This document shows positions 40,101-54,000 of a stretch of DNA of 64,000 nt, one piece after another (the stretch's first letter is position 1; each line of letters begins with the position of its first letter). Source of the stretch: Luzula sylvatica (lineage: Eukaryota; Streptophyta; Magnoliopsida; Poales; Juncaceae). Below the pieces are notes generated by a model. That model was not told the origin of the DNA. It saw only the letters and a list, made by a program, of their open reading frames with translations, and made no database searches. The translations under genes and the position numbers were made by a program. The DNA lies in assembly GCA_946800325.1 (NCBI GenBank), contig OX326957.1, forward strand, positions 20,337,007-20,401,006, written 5' to 3'.

Positions 40101-42900
40101 CAAACACTAAGAAAGTTTGTTTTTCGATTCAAAACAAAATTTTAACGCTTTGCGGAGTTCAAATAACGTGTTTTGAGTTCATTTGTATCGTATCTTTTAC
40201 TACATAACTTTTCACCAAATTTTACAAACACTAAGAAAGTTTGTTTTTCGATTCAAAACAAGATTTTAACGCTTTGAGGAGTACAAATAACGTGTTTTGA
40301 GATCATTTGTATCGTATCGTTTACAACATAACTTTTCACCAAATTTCACAAACACTAAGAAAGTTTGTTTTTCGATTCAAAACAAGATTTTAACGCTTTG
40401 TGGAGTTCAAATAACGTGTTTTGAGTTCATTTGTATCGTATGTTTTACTGCATAAGTTTTCACCAAATTTCACAAACACTAAGAAAGTTTGTTTTTCGAT
40501 TCAAAACAAGATTTTAACGCTTTGTGGAGTTCAAATAACGTGTTTTGAGATCATTTGTATCGTATCTTTTACTACATAACTTTTCACCAAATTTCACAAA
40601 CACTAAGTAAGTTTGTTTTTCGATTCAAAACAAGATTTTAACGCTTTGTGGAGTTCAAATAACGTGTTTTGAGTTCATTTGTATCGTATCTTTTACAACA
40701 TAACTTTTCACCAAATTTCACAAACACTAAGTAAGTTTGTTTTTCGATTCAAAACAAGATTTTAACGCTTTGTGGAGTTCAAATAACGTGTTTTGAGATC
40801 ATTTGTATCGTATCTTTTACTACATAACTTTTCACCAGATTTCACAAACACTAAGAAAGTTTGTTTTTCGATTCAAAACAAAATTTTAACGCTTTGCGGA
40901 GTTCAAATAACGTGTTTTGAGTTCATTTGTATCGTATCTTTTACTACATAACTTTTCACCAAATTTCACAAACACTAAGAAAGTTTGTTTTTCGATTCAA
41001 AACAAGATTTTAACGCTTTGTGGAGTTCAAATAACGTGTTTTGAGTTCATTTGTATCGTATCTTTTACCACATAACTTTTCACCAAATTTCACAAACACT
41101 AAGGAAGTTTGTTTTTCGATTCAAAACAAGATTTTAACGCTTTGTGGAGTTCAAATAACGTGTTTTGAGATCATTTGTATCGTATCTTTTACTACATAAC
41201 TTTTCACCAAATTTCACAAATACTAATGAATTTTGTTTTTCGATTCAAAACAAGATTTTAACGCTTTGTGGAGTTCAAATAACGTGTTTTGAGATCATTT
41301 GTATCGTATCATTTACTACATAACTTTTCACCAAATTTCACAAACACTAAGAAAGTTTGTTTTTCGATTCAAAACAAGATTTTAACGCTTTGAGGAGTAC
41401 AAATAACGTGTTTTGAGATCATTTGTATCGTATCGTTTACAACATAACTTTTCACCAAATTTCACAAACACTAAGAAAGTTTGTTTTTCGATTCAAAACA
41501 AGATTTTAACGCTTTGTGGAGTACAAATAACGTGTTTTGAGTTCATTTGTATCGTATGTTTTACTGCATAACTTTTCACCAAATTTCACAAACACTAAGA
41601 AAGTTTGTTTTTCGATTCAAAACAAGATTTTAACGCTTTGTGGAGTTCAAATAACGTGTTTTGAGATCATTTGTATCGTATCTTTTACTACATAACTTTT
41701 CACCAAATTTCACAAACACTAAGTAAGTTTGTTTTTCGATTCAAAACAAGATTTTAACGCTTTGTGGAGTTCAAATAACGTGTTTTGAGTTCATTTGTAT
41801 CGTATCTTTTACAACATAACTTTTCACCAAATTTCACAAACACTAAGTAAGTTTGTTTTTCGATTCAAAACAAGATTTTAACGCTTTGTGGAGTTCAAAT
41901 AACGTGTTTTGAGATCATTTGTATCGTATCTTTTACTACATAACTTTTCACCAAATTTCACAAACACTAAGAAAGTTTGTTTTTCGATTCAAAACAAAAT
42001 TTTAACGCTTTGCGGAGTTCAAATAACGTGTTTTGAGTTCATTTGTATCGTATCTTTTACTACATAACTTTTCACCAAATTTCACAAACACTAAGAAAGT
42101 TTGTTTTTCGATTCAAAACAAGATTTTAACGCTTTGAGGAGTACAAATAACGTGTTTTGAGATCATTTGTATCGTATCGTTTACAACATAACTTTTCACC
42201 AAATTTCACAAACACTAAGAAAGTTTGTTTTTCGATTCAAAACAAGATTTTAACGCTTTGTGGAGTTCAAATAACGTGTTTTGAGTTCATTTGTATCGTA
42301 TGTTTTACTGCATAAGTTTTCACCAAATTTCACAAACACTAAGAAAGTTTGTTTTTCTATTCAAAACAAGATTTTAACGCTTTGTGGAGTTCAAATAACG
42401 TGTTTTGAGATCATTTGTATCGTATCTTTTACTACATAACTTTTCACCAAATTTCACAAACACTAAGTAAGTTTGTTTTTCGATTCAAAACAAGATTTTA
42501 ACGCTTTGTGGAGTTCAAATAACGTGTTTTGAGTTCATTTGTATCGTATCTTTTACAACATAACTTTTCACCAAATTTCACAAACACTAAGTAAGTTTGT
42601 TTTTCGATTCAAAACAAGATTTTAACGCTTTGTGGAGTTCAAATAACGTGTTTTGAGATCATTTGTATCGTATCTTTTACTACATAACTTTTCACCAGAT
42701 TTCACAAACACTAAGAAAGTTTGTTTTTCGATTCAAAACAAAATTTTAACGCTTTGCGGAGTTCAAATAACGTGTTTTGAGTTCATTTGTATCGTATCTT
42801 TTACTACATAACTTTTCACCAAATTTCACAAACACTAAGAAAGTTTGTTTTTCGATTCAAAACAAGATTTTAACGCTTTGTGGAGTTCAAATAACGTGTT
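34200..42900 (+). repeat. 19- and 15-monomer higher-order repeats marked by TTTGCGGAG
   Basis: The GCGG variant, with AACAAAATTTTAACG, lies at 34820, 35564, 37176, 37920, 39036, 40152, 40896, 42012 and 42756. Spacings are 6, 13, 6, 9, 9, 6, 9 and 6 monomers. This gives a 19-unit period (2356 bp) on the left and a 15-unit period (1860 bp) on the right. CATAAGTTTTCACC, private to 40455 and 42315, is also 1860 bp apart. Earlier GCGG copies lie at 28372 and 31968 (29 units apart). Confidence 0.8.
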
Positions 42901-44339
42901 TTGAGTTCATTTGTATCGTATCTTTTACTACATAACTTTTCACCAAATTTCACAAACACTAAGGAAGTTTGTTTTTCGATTCAAAACAAGATTTTAACGC
43001 TTTGTGGAGTTCAAATAACGTGTTTTAAGATCATTTGTATCGTATCTTTTACTACATAACTTTTCACCAAATTTCACAAACACTAAGTAAGTTTATTTTT
43101 CGATTCAAAACAAGATTTTAACGTTTTGAGGAGTTCAAATAACGTGTTTTGAGATCATTTATATCGTATCTTTTACTACATAACTTTTCACCAAATTTCA
43201 CAAACACTAAGAAAGTTTGTTTTTCGATTCAAAACAAGATTTTAACGCTTTGTGGAGTTCAAATAACGTGTTTTGAGATCATTTGTATCGTATCTTTTAC
43301 TACATAACTTTTCACCAAATTTCACAAATACTAAGGAAGTTTGTTTTTCGATTCAAAACAAGATTTTAACGCTTTGTGGAGTCAAATAACGTGTTTTGAG
43401 ATCATTTGTATCGTATCTTTTACTACATAACTTTTCACCAAATTTCACAAACACTAAGTAAGTTTGTTTTTCGATTCAAAACAAGATTTTAACGCTTTGT
43501 GGAGGTCAAATAACGTGTTTTGAGTTCATTTGTATCGTATCTTTTACTACATAACTTTTCACCAAATTTCACAAATACTAAGGAAGTTTGTTTTTCGATT
43601 CAAAACAAGATTTTAACGCTTTGTGGAGTTCAAATAACGTGTTTTGAGATCATTTGTATCGTATCTTTTACTACATAACTTTTCACCAAATTTCACAAAC
43701 ACTAAGTAAGTTTATTTTTCGATTCAAAACAAGATTTTAACGTTTTGAGGGGTTCAAATAACGTGTTTTGAGATCATTTATATCGTATCTTTTACTACAT
43801 AACTTTTCACCAAATTTCACAAACACTAAGAAAGTTTGTTTTTCGATTCAAAACAAGATTTTAACGCTTTGAGGAGGTCAAATAACGTGTTTTGAGATCA
43901 TTTGTATCTTATCTTTTACTACATAACTTTTCACCAAATTTCACAAACACTAAGAAAGTTTGTTTTTCGATTCAAAACAAGATTTTAACGCTTTGTGGAG
44001 TTCAAATAACGTGTTTTGAGATCATTTGTATCGTATCTTTTACTACATAACTTTTCACCAAATTTCACAAACACTAAGAAAGTTTGTTTTTCGATTCAAA
44101 ACAAGATTTTAACTCTTTGTGGAGTTCCAATAACGTGTTTTGAGTTCATTTGTATCGTATCTTTTACTACATAACTTTTCACCAAATTTCACAAACACTA
44201 AGTAAGTTTGTTTTTCGATTCAAAACAAGATTTTAACGCTTTGTGGAGTTCAAATAACGTGTTTTGAGTTCATTTGTATCGTATCGTTTACTACATAACT
44301 TTTCACCAAATTTCACAAACACTAAGAAAGTTTGTTTTT

Positions 44340-47300
44340 CGATTCAGAACAAGATTTTAACGCTTTGTGGAGTTCCAATAACGTGTATTGAGTTCATTTG
44401 TATCGTACCTTTTACTGCATAACTTTTCACCAAATTTCACAAACACTAAGAAAGTTTATTTTTCGATTCAAAACAAGATTTTAACGCTCTTTGGAGTTTA
44501 AATAACGTGTTTTGAGATCATTTGTATCGTATCTTTTACTACATAATTTTTCACCAAATTTCACAAACACTAAGAAAGTTTGTTTTTCGATTCAAAACAA
44601 GATTTTAACGCTTTGAGGAGTACAAATAACGTGTTTTGAGATCATTTGTATCGTATCATTTACAACATAACTTTTCAACAAATTTCACAAACACTAAGAA
44701 AGTTTGTTTTTCGATTCAAAACAAGATTTTAACGCTTTGTGGAGTTCAAATAACGTGTTTTGAGTTCATTTGTATCGTATGTTTTACTGCATAACTTTTC
44801 ACCAAATTTCACAAACACTAAGAAAGTTTGTTTTTCGATTCAAAACAAGATTTTAACGCTTTGTGGAGTTCGAATAACGTGTTTTGAGATCATTTGAATC
44901 GTATCTTTTACAACATAACTTTTCACCAAATTTCACAAACACTAAGTAAGTTTATTTTTCGATTCAAAACAAGATGTTAACGTTTTGAGGAGTTCAAATA
45001 ACGTGTTTTGAGATCATTTGTATCGTATCTTTTACAACATAACTTTTCACCAAATTTCACAAACACTAAGTAAGTTTGTTTTTCGATTCAAAACAAGATT
45101 TTAACGCTTTGTGGAGTTCAAATAACGTGTTTTGAGATCATTTGTATCGTATCTTTTACTACATAACTTTTCACCAAATTTCACAAACACTAAGAAAGTT
45201 TGTTTTTCGATTCAAAACAAGATTTTAACGCTTTGTGGAGTTCAAATAACGTGTTTTGAGTTCATTTTTATCGTATCTTTTACTACATAACTTTTCACCA
45301 AATTTCACAAACACTAAGGAAGTTTGTTTTTCGATTCAAAACAAGATTTTAACGCTTTGTGGAGTTCAAATAACGTGTTTTGAGATCATTTGTATCGTAT
45401 CTTTTACTACATAACTTTTCACCAAATTTCACAAACACTAAGTAAGTTTATTTTTCGATTCAAAACAAGATTTAACGTTTTGAGGAGTTCAAATAACGTG
45501 TTTTGAGATCATTTATATCGTATCTTTTACTACATAACTTTTCACCAAATTTCACAAACACTAAGAAAGTTTGTTTTTCGATTCAAAACAAGATTTTAAC
45601 GCTTTGTGGAGTTCAAATAACGTGTTTTGAGATCATTTGTATCGTATCTTTTACTACATAACTTTTCACCAAATTTCACAAACACTAAGAAAGTTTGTTT
45701 TTCGATTCAGAACAAGATTTTAACGCTTTGTGGAGTTCCAATAACGTGTTTTGAGTTCATTTGTATCGTACCTTTTACTGCATAACTTTTCACCAAATTT
45801 CACAAACACTAAGAAAGTTTATTTTTCGATTCAAAACAAGATTTTAACGCTCTTTGGAGTTTAAATAACGTGTTTTGAGATCATTTGTATCGTATCTTTT
45901 ACTACATAATTTTTCACCAAATTTCACAAACACTAAGAAAGTTTGTTTTTCGATTCAAAACAAGATTTTAACGCTTTGAGGAGTACAAATAACGTGTTTT
46001 GAGATCATTTGTATCGTATCATTTACAACATAACTTTTCAACAAATTTCACAAACACTAAGAAAGTTTGTTTTTCGATTCAAAACAAGATTTTAACGCTT
46101 TGTGGAGTTCAAATAACGTGTTTTGAGTTCATTTGTATCGTATGTTTTACTGCATAACTTTTCACCAAATTTCACAAACACTAAGAAAGTTTGTTTTTCG
46201 ATTCAAAGCAAGATTTTAACGCTTTGTGGAGTTCAAATAACGTGTTTTGAGATCATTTGAATCGTATCTTTTACTACATAACTTTTCACCAAATTTCACA
46301 AACACTAAGTAAGTTTATTTTTCGATTCAAAACAAGATGTTAACGTTTTGAGGAGTTCAAATAACGTGTTTTGAGATCATTTGTATCGTATCTTTTACAA
46401 CATAACTTTTCACCAAATTTCACAAACACTAAGTAAGTTTGTTTTTCGATTCAAAACAAGATTTTAACGCTTTGTGGAGTTCAAATAACGTGTTTTGAGA
46501 TCATTTGTATCGTATCTTTTACTACATAACTTTTCACCAAATTTCACAAACACTAAGAAAGTTTGTTTTTCGATTCAAAACAAGATTTTAACGCTTTGTG
46601 GAGTTCAAATAACGTGTTTTGAGTTCATTTGTATCGTATCTTTTACTACATAACTTTTCACCAAATTTCACAAACACTAAGGAAGTTTGTTTTTCGATTC
46701 AAAACAAGATTTTAACGCTTTGTGGAGTTCAAATAACGTGTTTTGAGATCATTTGTATCGTATCTTTTACTACATAACTTTTCACCAAATTTCACAAACA
46801 CTAAGTAAGTTTATTTTTCGATTCAAAACAAGATTTAACGTTTTGAGGAGTTCAAATAACGTGTTTTGAGATCATTTATATCGTATCTTTTACTACATAA
46901 CTTTTCACCAAATTTCACAAACACTAAGAAAGTTTGTTTTTCGATTCAAAACAAGATTTTAACGCTTTGTGGAGTTCAAATAACGTGTTTTGAGATCATT
47001 TGTATCGTATCTTTTACTACATAACTTTTCACCAAATTTCACAAATACTAAGGAAGTTTGTTTTTCGATTCAAAACAAGATTTTAACGCTTTGTGGAGTT
47101 CAAATAACGTGTTTTGAGATCATTTGTATCGTATCTTTTACTACATAACTTTTCACCAAATTTCACAAACACTAAGTAAGTTTGTTTTTCGATTCAAAAC
47201 AAGATTTTAACGCTTTGTGGAGGTCAAATAACGTGTTTTGAGTTCATTTGTATCGTATCTTTTACTACATAACTTTTCACCAAATTTCACAAATACTAAG

Positions 47301-48070
47301 GAAGTTTGTTTTTCGATTCAAAACAAGATTTTAACGCTTTGTGGAGTTCAAATAACGTGTTTTGAGATCATTTGTATCGTATCTTTTACTACATAACTTT
47401 TCACCAAATTTCACAAACACTAAGTAAGTTTATTTTTCGATTCAAAACAAGATTTTAACGTTTTGAGGGGTTCAAATAACGTGTTTTGAGATCATTTATA
47501 TCGTATCTTTTACTACATAACTTTTCACCAAATTTCACAAACACTAAGAAAGTTTGTTTTTCGATTCAAAACAAGATTTTAACGCTTTGAGGAGGTCAAA
47601 TAACGTGTTTTGAGATCATTTGTATCTTATCTTTTACTACATAACTTTTCACCAAATTTCACAAACACTAAGAAAGTTTGTTTTTCGATTCAAAACAAGA
47701 TTTTAACGCTTTGTGGAGTTCAAATAACGTGTTTTGAGATCATTTGTATCGTATCTTTTACTACATAACTTTTCACCAAATTTCACAAACACTAAGAAAG
47801 TTTGTTTTTCGATTCAAAACAAGATTTTAACGCTTTGTGGAGTTCCAATAACGTGTTTTGAGTTCATTTGTATCGTATCTTTTACTACATAACTTTTCAC
47901 CAAATTTCACAAACACTAAGTAAGTTTGTTTTTCGATTCAAAACAAGATTTTAACGCTTTGTGGAGTTCAAATAACGTGTTTTGAGTTCATTTGTATCGT
48001 ATCGTTTACTACATAACTTTTCACCAAATTTCACAAACACTAAGAAAGTTTGTTTTTCGATTCAGAACAA
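44340..48070 (+). repeat. Array segment sharing the early one-base-deletion subtype
   Basis: CAGAAC markers at 44345, 45708 and 48063 are 11 and 19 units apart, each less 1 bp, because one GATTTAACG monomer lies in each interval (45473 and 46833). TTTTCAACAAATT near 44677 and 46039 supports the 11-unit offset. This segment resembles the 5.3-19 kb part more than the 34-43 kb part. Confidence 0.65.
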
Positions 48071-51000
48071 GATTTTAACGCTTTGTGGAGTTCCAATAAC
48101 GTGTTTTGAGTTCATTTGTATCGTACCTTTTACTGCATAACTTTTCACCAAATTTCACAAACACTAAGAAAGTTTATTTTTCGATTCAAAACAAGATTTT
48201 AACGCTCTTTGGAGTTTAAATAACGTGTTTTGAGATCATTTGTATCGTATCTTTTACTACATAATTTTTCACCAAATTTCACAAACACTAAGAAAGTTTG
48301 TTTTTCGATTCAAAACAAGATTTTAACGCTTTGAGGAGTACAAATAACGTGTTTTGAGATCATTTGTATCGTATCATTTACAACATAACTTTTCACCAAA
48401 TTTCACAAACACTAAGAAAGTTTGTTTTTCGATTCAAAACAAGATTTTAACGCTTTGTGGAGTTCAAATAACGTGTTTTGAGTTCATTTGTATCGTATCT
48501 TTTACTGCATAACTTTTCACCAAATTTCACAAACACTAAGAAAGTTTGTTTTTCGATTCAAAACAAGATTTTAACGCTTTGTGGAGTTCAAATAACGTGT
48601 TTTGAGATCATTTGTATCGTATCATTTACTACATAACTTTTCACCAAATTTCACAAACACTAAGAAAGTTTGTTTTTCGATTCAAAACAAGATTTTAACG
48701 CTTTGTGGAGTTCAAATAACGTGTTTTGAGTTCATTTGTATCGTATCTTTTACTGCATAACTTTTCACCAAATTTCACAAACACTAAGAAAGTTTGTTTT
48801 TCGATTCAAAACAAGATTTTAACGCTTTGTGGAGTTCAAATAACGTGTTTTGAGATCATTTGTATCGTATCTTTTACTACATAACTTTTCACCAAATTTC
48901 ACAAACACTAAGAAAGTTTGTTTTTCGATTCAAAATAAGATTTTAACGCTTTATGGAGTTCAAATAACGTGTTTTGAGATCATTTGTATCGTATCTTTAA
49001 CTACATAACTTTTCACCAAATTACACAAACACTAAGAAAGTTTGTTTTTCGATTCAAAACAAGATTTTAACGCTTTGAGGAGTTTAAATAACGTGTTTTG
49101 AGATCATTTGTATCGTATCTTTTACTACATAACTTTTCACCAAATTTCACAAACACTAAGTTAGTTTATTTTTCGATTCAAAACAAGATTTTAACGTTTT
49201 GAGGAGTTCAAATAACGTGTTTTGAGATCATTTATATCGTATCTTTTACTACATAACTTTTCACCAAATTTCACAAACACTAAGAAAGTTTGTTTTTCGA
49301 TTCAAAACAAGATTTTAACGCTTTGAGGAGGTCAAATAACGTGTTTTGAGATCATTTGTATCTTATCTTTTACTACATAACTTTTCACCAAATTTCACAA
49401 ATACTAAGGAAGTTTGTTTTTCGATTCAAAACAAGATTTTAACGCTTTGTGGAGTTCAAATAACGTGTTTTGAGATCATTTGTATCGTATCTTTTACTAC
49501 ATAACTTTTCACCAAATTTCACAAACACTAAGTAAGTTTGTTTTTCGATTCAAAACAAGATTTTAACGCTTTGTGGAGGTCAAATAACGTGTTTTGAGAT
49601 CATTTATATCTTATCTTTTACTACATAACTTTTCACCAAATTTCACAAATACTAAGGAAGTTTGTTTTTCGATTCAAAACAAGATTTTAACGCTTTGTGG
49701 AGTTCAAATAACGTGTTTTGAGATCATTTGTATCGTATAATTTACAACATAAATTTTCACCAAATTTCACAAACACTAAGAAAGTTTGTTTTTCGATTCA
49801 AAACAAGATTTTAACGCTTTGAGGAGGTCAAATAATGTGTTTTGAGATCATTTGTATCTTATCTTTTACTACATAACTTTTCACCAAATTTCACAAATAC
49901 TAAGGAAGTTTGTTTTTCGATTCAAAACAAGATTTTAACGCTTTGTGGAGTTCAAATAACGTGTTTTGAGATCATTTGTATCGTATCATTTACTACATAA
50001 CTTTTCACCAAATTTCACAAACACTAAGAAAGTTTGTTTTTCGATTCAAAACAAGATTTTAACGCTTTGTGGAGTTCAAATAACGTGTTTTGAGTTCATT
50101 TGTATCGTATCTTTTACTGCATAACTTTTCACCAAATTTCACAAACACTAAGAAAGTTTGTTTTTCGATTCAAAACAAGATTTTAACGCTTTGTGGAGTT
50201 CAAATAACGTGTTTTGAGATCATTTGTATCGTATCATTTACTACATAACTTTTCACCAAATTTCACAAACACTAAGAAAGTTTGTTTTTCGATTCAAAAT
50301 AAGATTTTAACGCTTTGTGGAGTTCAAATAACGTGTTTTGAGATCATTTGTATCGTATCTTTTACTGCATAACTTTTCACCAAATTTCACAAACACTAAG
50401 TAAGTTTGTTTTTCGATTCAAAACAAGATTTTAACGTTTTGAGGAGTTCAAATAACGTGTTTTGAGATCATTTATATCGTATCTTTTACTACATAACTTT
50501 TCACCAAATTTCACAAACACTAAGAAAGTTTGTTTTTCGATTCAAAACAAGATTTTAACGCTTTGAGGAGGTCAAATAACGTGTTTTGAGATCATTTGTA
50601 TCGTATCTTTTACTACATAACTTTTCACCAAATTTCACAAACACTAAGAAAGTTTGTTTTTCGATTCAAAACAAGATTTTAACGCTTTGTGGAGTTCAAA
50701 TAACGTGTTTTGAGATCATTTGTATCGTATCTTTTACTACATAACTTTTCACCAAATTTCACAAACACTAAGAAAGTTTGTTTTTCGATTCAAAACAAGA
50801 TTTTAACGCTTTGTGGAGTTCAAATAACGTGTTTTGACTTCATTTGTATCGTATCTTTTACTACATAACTTTTCACCAAATTTCACAAACACTAAGGAAG
50901 TTGGTTTTTCGATTCAAAACAAGATTTTAACGCTTTGTGGAGTTCAAATAACGTGTTTTGAGATCATTTGTATCGTATCTTTTACTACATAACTTTTCAC

Positions 51001-54000
51001 CAAATTTCACAAACACTAAGTAAGTTTATTTTTCGATTCAAAACAAGATTTAACGTTTTGAGGAGTTCAAATAACGTGTTTTGAGATCATTTATATCGTA
51101 TCTTTTACTACATAACTTTTCACCAAATTTCACAAACACTAAGAAAGTTTGTTTTTCGATTCAAAACAAGATTTTAACGCTTTGTGGAGTTCAAATAACG
51201 TGTTTTGAGATCATTTGTATCGTATCTTTTACTACATAACTTTTCACCAAATTTCACAAATACTAAGGAAGTTTGTTTTTCGATTCAAAACAAGATTTTA
51301 ACGCTTTGTGGAGTTCAAATAACGTGTTTTGAGATCATTTGTATCGTATCTTTTACTACATAACTTTTCACCAAATTTCACAAACACTAAGTAAGTTTGT
51401 TTTTCGATTCAAAACAAGATTTTAACGCTTTGTGGAGGTCAAATAACGTGTTTTGAGTTCATTTGTATCGTATCTTTTACTACATAACTTTTCACCAAAT
51501 TTCACAAATACTAAGGAAGTTTGTTTTTCGATTCAAAACAAGATTTTAACGCTTTGTGGAGTTCAAATAACGTGTTTTGAGATCATTTGTATCGTATCTT
51601 TTACTACATAACTTTTCACCAAATTTCACAAACACTAAGTAAGTTTATTTTTCGATTCAAAACAAGATTTTAACGTTTTGAGGGGTTCAAATAACGTGTT
51701 TTGAGATCATTTATATCGTATCTTTTACTACATAACTTTTCACCAAATTTCACAAACACTAAGAAAGTTCGTTTTTCGATTCAAAACAAGATTTTAACGC
51801 TTTGAGGAGGTCAAATAACATGTTTTGAGATCATTTGTATCTTATCTTTTACTACATAACTTTTCACCAAATTTCACAAACACTAAGAAAGTTTGTTTTT
51901 CGATTCAAAACAAGATTTTAACGCTTTGTGGAGTTCAAATAACGTGTTTTGAGATCATTTGTATCGTATCTTTTACTACATAACTTTTCACCAAATTTCA
52001 CAAACACTAAGAAAGTTTGTTTTGCGATTCAAAACAAGATTTTAACGCTTTGTGGAGTTCCAATAACGTGTTTTGAGTTCATTTGTATCGTATCTTTTAC
52101 TACATAACTTTTCACCAAATTTCACAAACACTAAGTAAGTTTGTTTTTCGATTCAAAACAAGATTTTAACGCTTTGTGGAGTTCAAATAACGTGTTTTGA
52201 GTTCATTTGTATCGTATCGTTTACTACATAACTTTTCACCAAATTTCACAAACACTAAGAAAGTTTGTTTTTCGATTCAGAACAAGATTTTAACGCTTTG
52301 TGGAGTTCCAATAACGTGTTTTGAGTTCATTTGTATCGTACCTTTTACTGCATAACTTTTCACCAAATTTCACAAACACTAAGAAAGTTTATTTTTCGAT
52401 TCAAAACAAGATTTTAACGCTCTTTGGAGTTTAAATAACGTGTTTTGAGATCATTTGTATCGTATCTTTTACTACATAATTTTTCACCAAATTTCACAAA
52501 CACTAAGAAAGTTTGTTTTTCGATTCAAAACAAGATTTTAACGCTTTGAGGAGTACAAATAACGTGTTTTGAGATCATTTGTATCGTATCATTTACAACA
52601 TAACTTTTCACCAAATTTCACAAACACTAAGAAAGTTTGTTTTTCGATTCAAAACAAGATTTTAACGCTTTGTGGAGTTCAAATAACGTGTTTTGAGTTC
52701 ATTTGTATCGTATCTTTTACTGCATAACTTTTCACCAAATTTCACAAACACTAAGAAAGTTTGTTTTTCGATTCAAAACAAGATTTTAACGCTTTGTGGA
52801 GTTCAAATAACGTGTTTTGAGATCATTTGTATCGTATCATTTACTACATAACTTTTCACCAAATTTCACAAACACTAAGAAAGTTTGTTTTTCGATTCAA
52901 AACAAGATTTTAACGCTTTGTGGAGTTCAAATAACGTGTTTTGAGTTCATTTGTATCGTATCTTTTACTGCATAACTTTTCACCAAATTTCACAAACACT
53001 AAGAAAGTTTGTTTTTCGATTCAAAACAAGATTTTAACGCTTTGTGGAGTTCAAATAACGTGTTTTGAGATCATTTGTATCGTATCTTTTACTACATAAC
53101 TTTTCACCAAATTTCACAAACACTAAGAAAGTTTGTTTTTCGATTCAAAATAAGATTTTAACACTTTATGGAGTTCAAATAACGTGTTTTGAGATCATTT
53201 GTATCGTATCTTTAACTACATAACTTTTCACCAAATTACACAAACACTAAGAAAGTTTGTTTTTCGATTCAAAACAAGATTTTAACGCTTTGAGGAGTTT
53301 AAATAACGTGTTTTGAGATCATTTGTATCGTATCTTTTACTACATAACTTTTCACCAAATTTCACAAACACTAAGTTAGTTTATTTTTCGATTCAAAACA
53401 AGATTTTAACGTTTTGAGGAGTTCAAATAACGTGTTTTGAGATCATTTATATCGTATCTTTTACTACATAACTTTTCACCAAATTTCACAAACACTAAGA
53501 AAGTTTGTTTTTCGATTCAAAACAAGATTTTAACGCTTTGAGGAGGTCAAATAACGTGTTTTGAGATCATTTGTATCTTATCTTTTACTACATAACTTTT
53601 CACCAAATTTCACAAATACTAAGGAAGTTTGTTTTTCGATTCAAAACAAGATTTTAACGCTTTGTGGAGTTCAAATAACGTGTTTTGAGATCATTTGTAT
53701 CGTATCTTTTACTACATAACTTTTCACCAAATTTCACAAACACTAAGTAAGTTTGTTTTTCGATTCAAAACAAGATTTTAACGCTTTGTGGAGGTCAAAT
53801 AACGTGTTTTGAGATCATTTATATCTTATCTTTTACTACATAACTTTTCACCAAATTTCACAAATACTAAGGAAGTTTGTTTTTCGATTCAAAACAAGAT
53901 TTTAACGCTTTGTGGAGTTCAAATAACGTGTTTTGAGATCATTTGTATCGTATAATTTACAACATAAATTTTCACCAAATTTCACAAACACTAAGAAAGT

